Assembly (NCBI GenBank): GCA_038502055.1
Contig: JAXRKN010000045.1
Location: forward strand, 4,734,501-4,798,500
From: Tanytarsus gracilentus
Lineage: Eukaryota; Arthropoda; Insecta; Diptera; Chironomidae
Direction: 5' to 3'
Length of the DNA: 64,000 nucleotides
The position numbers and the translations under genes are program-made. A model generated the notes under the pieces. That model saw nothing but the letters and a program-made list of their open reading frames with translations, was not told the origin of the DNA and searched no databases. Positions 62,477-64,000 of this stretch are shown here, in pieces (positions within the stretch are counted from its first letter, which is position 1; the number at the start of each line of letters is the position of its first letter).

Positions 62477-63912
62477 CTAATTGCTTTTGTCATGATATAC
62501 GTCAACGCCGCCTTGCAAGTTGTGAATATTTGACACGCTGTCATGATCTGTCGTATGATTGTGACCAATTTCGTGCGAACGCACTGGATAAAGCAGAGAA
62601 TTTCCCTTGTCCCAGGTGTACAATTCTTTTGTTTTATGATTATAGCCGATGGTTGTCGTCTTTCGGAAGGGATTTGTGAAGCTTAACGTCACATCCAAGA
62701 GCTTCAGGGTGTATAAATCTAAAGCCAGGCGTATCTTTGTGTTTCGCTCCGTTGCTGAATCAATTGCGTATAAAACACCGCAAGCTATAAACATCTAGAA
62801 GAGTTAAGAGAAGTCGCTTACATTTAGATTGCTATAAAAAAGAGCCCAATGATCTATCGAGGGATGGACATTCATTTATATAAACTTTAATTAATCATCA
62901 ACTGCACTCGATAGAAATAAAACAAAAGCAAACTTACTTCTCCAACCTGTTCGTCATGCACATGGAAGAAAAATAAATTGAGCGCAAAAAAATGAAAGAA
63001 AGAAAAAATCAATTATCTCTGTATGGCAATTGTGATGTGCTTGCTCTCCTCACATATCCACCTGGCACGTACCTTATGATGATTAATACTAATATTAAGG
63101 CTGTACATTGCTTCGAGCGTTACCGGATTCAGCATCGAAATGATTGTGTGATTTGAATTTGCCGTGGAATAAATCACCCAAAATCCATTTTCATCCACAT
63201 TAAAGTCGACAAGATTATATTCCGTCGTGTAGAGATAGTTTGTGTTGTTTGCTGTGGCAAAATCTAGCTCTCTCATGCCTGTGGAAGTTAAGTAAATAGA
63301 AAAATGAGCATCGAATGACAATGCAATAAATTTATGGGCGAGAGCAATGTTCGCTATTAATAATCGATGCTAACCTGCTTGTTTATCCGCTGCCAAATCG
63401 TATTTCACTATTTTCGGCTCGTCCCTTCGATAGTAATAGAAGAATCCGTTGTAGACAACATGTGCATTTCCCTGGAGGATGAAAATATTGTAAAGGACTT
63501 AGTAACAATAGAGACACGTGTGCACTTCCATTAAAAAGCTTTTAAAAGCTTTGGCCATTAAAATTACAGAGAAACCTACAAATACTCAAATGACTAAACT
63601 TTACTTGCATTCCATCGGGCTTTACTTTCTCTCACCTATCTCTCGCTCGTCTCAGTGCACGTTTTAATAATAGATGAAATAATTGAATTACCTTGAATGG
63701 AAATTGCATTCTATAGACTTTCGATGGCACATTGTTCTTGTACGTCGCTCGACTTGCATATTCAAATAATTGAAAGCCATCGTTTTCTCTTGTTGCCCAA
63801 ATCTTCTCGGACATTGCTTCGTCTCTCGCTCCTGCATCTCTCATCCATGAGCCATAATTCTGATCCATGTATTTAATGTAAACTGGCTTGCCAACAACAT
63901 AAAGAGCACACT
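62477..63912 (-). CDS. Olfactomedin-domain protein (colmedin/gliomedin-like), 3' part of the gene
   Basis: Five exons read leftward: 63692-63912, 63375-63471, 63073-63278, a 9-nt exon 62938-62946, and 62477-62794 with the stop. All phases agree. The encoded piece is nearly a whole olfactomedin (OLF) beta-propeller. It opens AG-TGT-GCT (probably GAG, ECALYVVGKPVYIKYMDQNYG); then GSWMRDA, FPFK-GNAHVVYNGFFYYYRRDE, YNLVDFNVDENGFWVIYST, VGE-MFIACGVLYAIDS, NPFRKTTTIGYNHKTKELYTWDKGN and YPV. These are the standard OLF blocks, including the Asp/Asn-rich segment that binds calcium in other family members. A 26-residue His/Asp-rich tail follows. The N-terminal part (membrane anchor, possibly collagen repeats as in C. 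elegans UNC-122 and gliomedin) lies beyond the right edge. Likely an extracellular or type II membrane protein acting at cell contacts. Confidence 0.9.
62938..62946 (-). other. 9-nt microexon (Val-Gly-Glu) of the olfactomedin gene
   Basis: On the minus strand GTTGGAGAA is bracketed by an ACAG acceptor and a perfect GTAAGT donor. It supplies the VGE that the OLF family has immediately before MFIxCGVLYAxDS and keeps phase 0 on both sides. Flanking introns are 126 and 143 nt. Confidence 0.8.
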
Positions 63913-64000
63913 CTGTGATTTAGATGCGAGAGAAAGAAATTGTTATCAAGAAAGGTTATGTTCATATATTTTATAGCTGTATAAATACAATGTTTTGTAT
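63913..64000 (-). other. Intron of the olfactomedin gene running off the window
   Basis: The acceptor (TTTCTCTCGCATCTAAATCA then CAG) at 63913-63940 precedes the first visible OLF exon. The donor and upstream exons lie to the right of the window. Confidence 0.7.

Overview
The window is nuclear DNA from an insect, most likely a lower dipteran (midge, sand fly or mosquito grade). Evidence: short introns (about 40-60 nt, with longer ones in places) carrying GTAAGT/GTGAGT donors and TTNCAG acceptors; very AT-rich intergenic DNA rich in GA/CT and CA microsatellites; and proteins that read closest to Drosophila families (EFR3/rolling blackout, Ribbon, an olfactomedin protein). The species cannot be fixed from the sequence. 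All exon models below were assembled by hand from reading frames, splice consensus and remembered family sequence. No transcript or database was consulted.

Layout. 1-5.4 kb: no convincing gene; a small inverted-repeat element with 17-bp tandem repeats lies at 1.04-1.82 kb. 5.4-8.1 kb (+): EFR3/StmA, a plasma-membrane scaffold for PI4-kinase, in 7 coding exons. 8.4-19.7 kb: gene-free, but with three families of related non-coding segments in the order C-A-B-C-A-B-C, which looks like an old tandem duplication. 19.7-20.7 kb (+): an MBLAC1-type metallo-beta-lactamase-fold hydrolase, 3 exons. 23.9-26.3 kb (-): ribbon, a BTB plus Pipsqueak-domain transcription factor, 2 coding exons. 26.4-56.3 kb: a 30-kb gene desert upstream of ribbon. 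It holds a 4.6-kb inverted duplication (31.9-37.7 and 43.5-48.0 kb) whose left arm carries a 1.1-kb insertion with a 25-bp target-site duplication, the right arm being the empty site. It also holds a Foldback-type element (54.3-56.3 kb). 56.3-58.0 kb (-): a coiled-coil protein of unknown function, 3 exons. 61.2-62.1 kb (+): a secreted leucine-rich-repeat protein with a clear TATA+Inr promoter. 62.5-63.9 kb (-): the 3' part of an olfactomedin-domain gene that includes a 9-nt microexon and runs off the right edge.

The genes do not form a pathway; they are ordinary, independently transcribed metazoan genes. The unusual content is structural: two related inverted-repeat elements built from tandem sub-repeats, the large near-palindromic duplication with a dated insertion, and the ordered non-coding paralogues between EFR3 and MBLAC1.
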